Assembly (NCBI RefSeq): GCF_001618955.1
Contig: NZ_LVYV01000008.1
Location: 1 to 64,000 of the forward strand
Source of the DNA: Tardiphaga robiniae
GTDB lineage: Bacteria; Pseudomonadota; Alphaproteobacteria; Rhizobiales; Xanthobacteraceae
Direction of reading: 5' to 3'
Length of the DNA: 64,000 nucleotides
In this document: piece by piece, positions 62,494 to 64,000 of the stretch
Position numbering within the stretch: position 1 is the stretch's first letter
Layout: every line of letters begins with the position of its first letter
Program-made: the position numbers and the translations under genes
The notes under the pieces: generated by a model
The model's database searches: none
What the model saw: the letters and a program-made list of their open reading frames with translations, nothing else
Told to the model about the DNA's origin: nothing

Positions 62494-63419
62494 CGTCGGA
62501 GGTGATGGCATTCTACAGCGTCCTCGATGACTTCAAAACGTGGCGTGCGGCGCTGGCCGCGGAGGGGATCGATCTGCGTCAGGCTGACGATATCGCTGAC
62601 CCCGCCAGCATGCGGCAGGCACTTGTCTGGAAGCCGCCGCATGGCTTCTTTGCGCGCTTTCCCAATCTCGGGCTCGTTGTCAATCTGGGCGCCGGCGTAG
62701 ACGCGCTGGTCGGGCGTGACGACCTGCCGGAGGTTCCGATCACGCGCCTGTCCGATCCGAAGATGGCGCGGATGATGGCTGGCTATGTGTTGTTCGCGGT
62801 GATGCGGCACGCACGCGACATTCCGGCCTTCGAGCGCGCCCAGCGCGAGCGCCGCTGGCACTATATTCATCCGCGCGATCCCGAGACTATCACGGTCGGC
62901 ATTCTCGGCCTTGGCGAACTCGGCCTGACCGCGGCGCTCGAATGCGCCCGGCAAGGCTATCGCGTGCGTGGCTGGTCCAACACGCTGAAGTCGGTGGAGG
63001 GCATCGAGACATCTGCCGGTCTGTCTGCGTTGCCGGATATCCTGGGCGATAGCGACATTCTCGTCTGCATGTTGCCCCAGACGCCGCAAACGGGCGGACT
63101 GCTGAATGCCGAGCGTCTCGCGCAGATGAAGCCGGGTGCGGTCTTCGTCAATGTCTCGCGCGGGAGTATCGTCGATGAGTTGGCCTTGATCGAGGCGCTA
63201 CGCTCCGGGCATATCGCGGAGGCCACGCTGGATGTGTTTGCCTCCGAGCCACTGTCGCCGGACAGCGCGCTCTGGGCGATGGACAATGTGCTGATCACCC
63301 CGCATCTCGCATCGGTGGCGCTGCCGGGTTCGGCTGCGCGGCAAATCGGCGAGAACGTGCGCCGGCTGCGTGCCGGGCAGGAGCTGCTAAGCTGCGTCGA
63401 TCCTCGCCGGGGCTATTGA
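62490..63419 (+). CDS. D-2-hydroxyacid dehydrogenase, GhrA-like
   Basis: A 309-residue NAD(P)-dependent dehydrogenase of the glyoxylate/hydroxypyruvate reductase group. Rossmann motif GLGELG (about residues 135-140), catalytic Arg in VNVSRGSIVDE, Glu in ASEPL, and His in LITPHLAS. Start overlaps the aroQ-like stop by 4 bases, so both are one operon. The stop region overlaps the convergent LysR gene by about 33 bases. Substrate unknown. Confidence 0.88.
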   Translation: MTSEVMAFYSVLDDFKTWRAALAAEGIDLRQADDIADPASMRQALVWKPPHGFFARFPNLGLVVNLGAGVDALVGRDDLPEVPITRLSDPKMARMMAGYVLFAVMRHARDIPAFERAQRERRWHYIHPRDPETITVGILGLGELGLTAALECARQGYRVRGWSNTLKSVEGIETSAGLSALPDILGDSDILVCMLPQTPQTGGLLNAERLAQMKPGAVFVNVSRGSIVDELALIEALRSGHIAEATLDVFASEPLSPDSALWAMDNVLITPHLASVALPGSAARQIGENVRRLRAGQELLSCVDPRRGY

Positions 63420-64000
63420 GCCCGGCGCAAACTGGCCGCCAACGGCAAAGGCGTCGCGCGCGTAGTCGGCGAATGTCTGCACCGCCGGCCGTAGCGCGTG
63501 GCGCTTCAGGCGTAGCGCCATCACATGCGTGGCCGGAAGCTTTTCGGTGATGGGCACCACGGCGACGCGGCTGCCGTCATAGCCGATGGTGGTGCGCGGC
63601 ACGGCATTGTGGATCGAATATCCCTGGCCATTTCCAATCAGTCCGCGGATCAGCTCGAATGACCGGGTCCGGAAGGAAATGCGCGGCTCGATACCGGAGG
63701 CCGTAAACAGGCTGGCGAAGTAGTCGCGCGAATGCGGCAGGTCCAGCAGGATGAACGGCTCGTCGCGCATTTCGGTCAGGCTGATCGACGACCGATTTGC
63801 CAAAGGGTGATCCGCCGACAGTACGATATAGGGCGGTAGCTCGCAAAATTTCTCACCGACGATCTCGTCGGGAACAGCGAAGGAGTAGGACAGCGCGAGT
63901 TCGGTCCGTCCGGAGACCAGACCGTCGATGATTTCCTGCTGGTCGCCTTCTTCCAGCTTTACCGAAATGCCCGGCTGGCGCTCGCGAAAGCCGGAGAGGA
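63387..64000 (-). CDS. LysR-type regulator, 5' part cut by window end
   Basis: At least 204 residues of the C-terminal effector-binding domain of a LysR-family regulator; the helix-turn-helix end lies beyond 64000. Typical motifs: GISVKLEEGDQQEIIDGLVSGRTELALSYSF and RTTIGYDGSRVAVVPITEKLPATHVMALRL. It faces the aroQ-like/dehydrogenase operon from the other side, convergent and overlapping by 33 bases, and is the natural candidate to control genes nearby. Confidence 0.85.
   Translation of the reverse strand, partial: LSGFRERQPGISVKLEEGDQQEIIDGLVSGRTELALSYSFAVPDEIVGEKFCELPPYIVLSADHPLANRSSISLTEMRDEPFILLDLPHSRDYFASLFTASGIEPRISFRTRSFELIRGLIGNGQGYSIHNAVPRTTIGYDGSRVAVVPITEKLPATHVMALRLKRHALRPAVQTFADYARDAFAVGGQFAPGSIAPARIDAA

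Noticed and set aside
1-64000. CRISPR arrays
   Set aside because: No regular array of identical short repeats with unique spacers was noticed.
1-64000. Prophage, integrase or complete insertion sequence
   Set aside because: No transposase, integrase or phage structural gene was recognised, although the repeats and the islet suggest past movement.

Overview
The window reads as chromosomal DNA of a high-GC alphaproteobacterium of the Bradyrhizobium/Rhodopseudomonas/Afipia/Tardiphaga group (Nitrobacteraceae). The signs are the protein families present (transglutaminase-like cysteine protease, DUF2336, PAS_5, two-domain PilZ, many small exported Gly/Tyr/His-rich proteins), TTAA-N7-TTAA boxes of the CtrA type, and palindromic intergenic repeats of the kind common in that family. 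Genus and species cannot be fixed from sequence reading alone.

Layout. 1-12 kb: gamma-carbonic anhydrase, an RMF/CrpP-like small protein with two small neighbours, small exported proteins, a Tat-exported dienelactone hydrolase, a transglutaminase-like protease, PilZ and PAS proteins, a rhomboid protease, a CBS-pair protein and a patatin phospholipase. Two consensus and three near-consensus CtrA-like boxes lie in this half (1.2, 7.1, 7.9 and 25.7 kb), and a terminator-ended transcript without an obvious ORF lies at about 7.98-8.20 kb. 12-25 kb: a GGDEF-EAL protein, nitroreductase, thrS, a ClpP-class protein split by a frameshift, an MFS transporter, GrlR-like protein, yidD, an intact ClpP-class protein, an IscU-like protein, folE and hisI. 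25-36 kb: SLT transglycosylase, DUF2336 protein, an Hpt plus receiver pair, a solitary type ISP-like restriction-modification enzyme, nadK and a TPR protein. 36-48 kb: outer-membrane beta-barrel, large inverted repeats, tRNA-Thr, many small exported or membrane proteins, rlmB, tRNA-Tyr, and then a visibly AT-richer islet of poorly known genes (43.1-48.3 kb).

48-61 kb is the metabolic centre: a complete thiosulfate-oxidising Sox locus. A YeeE/YedE transporter and two tandem periplasmic DsrE-like proteins lead into soxT-like, soxR and soxS (minus strand), soxV and soxW (plus), a GlcG/HbpS-like protein, soxX and soxA (minus), then soxY-Z-B-C-D and a c-type cytochrome (plus). SoxAX loads the sulfur substrate on SoxY of SoxYZ, SoxB hydrolyses off sulfate, SoxCD oxidises the remaining sulfane sulfur and the cytochrome takes electrons; SoxV, SoxW and SoxS keep SoxY reduced. 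Both divergent promoters of the locus carry an ATTC-N8-GAAT type element, which fits control by the two-cysteine ArsR-type SoxR. SoxA and SoxD each show only one CxxCH heme site.

61-64 kb: an orphan sigma-54 type promoter followed by a dispersed repeat, then a divergent aroQ-like gene translationally coupled to a D-2-hydroxyacid dehydrogenase and faced by a LysR regulator cut by the window end. The three most interesting points are the YeeE/DsrE/DsrE/YeeE module beside sox, the CtrA-box-linked candidate RNA near 8 kb, and the aroQ paralogue with altered active-site residues.
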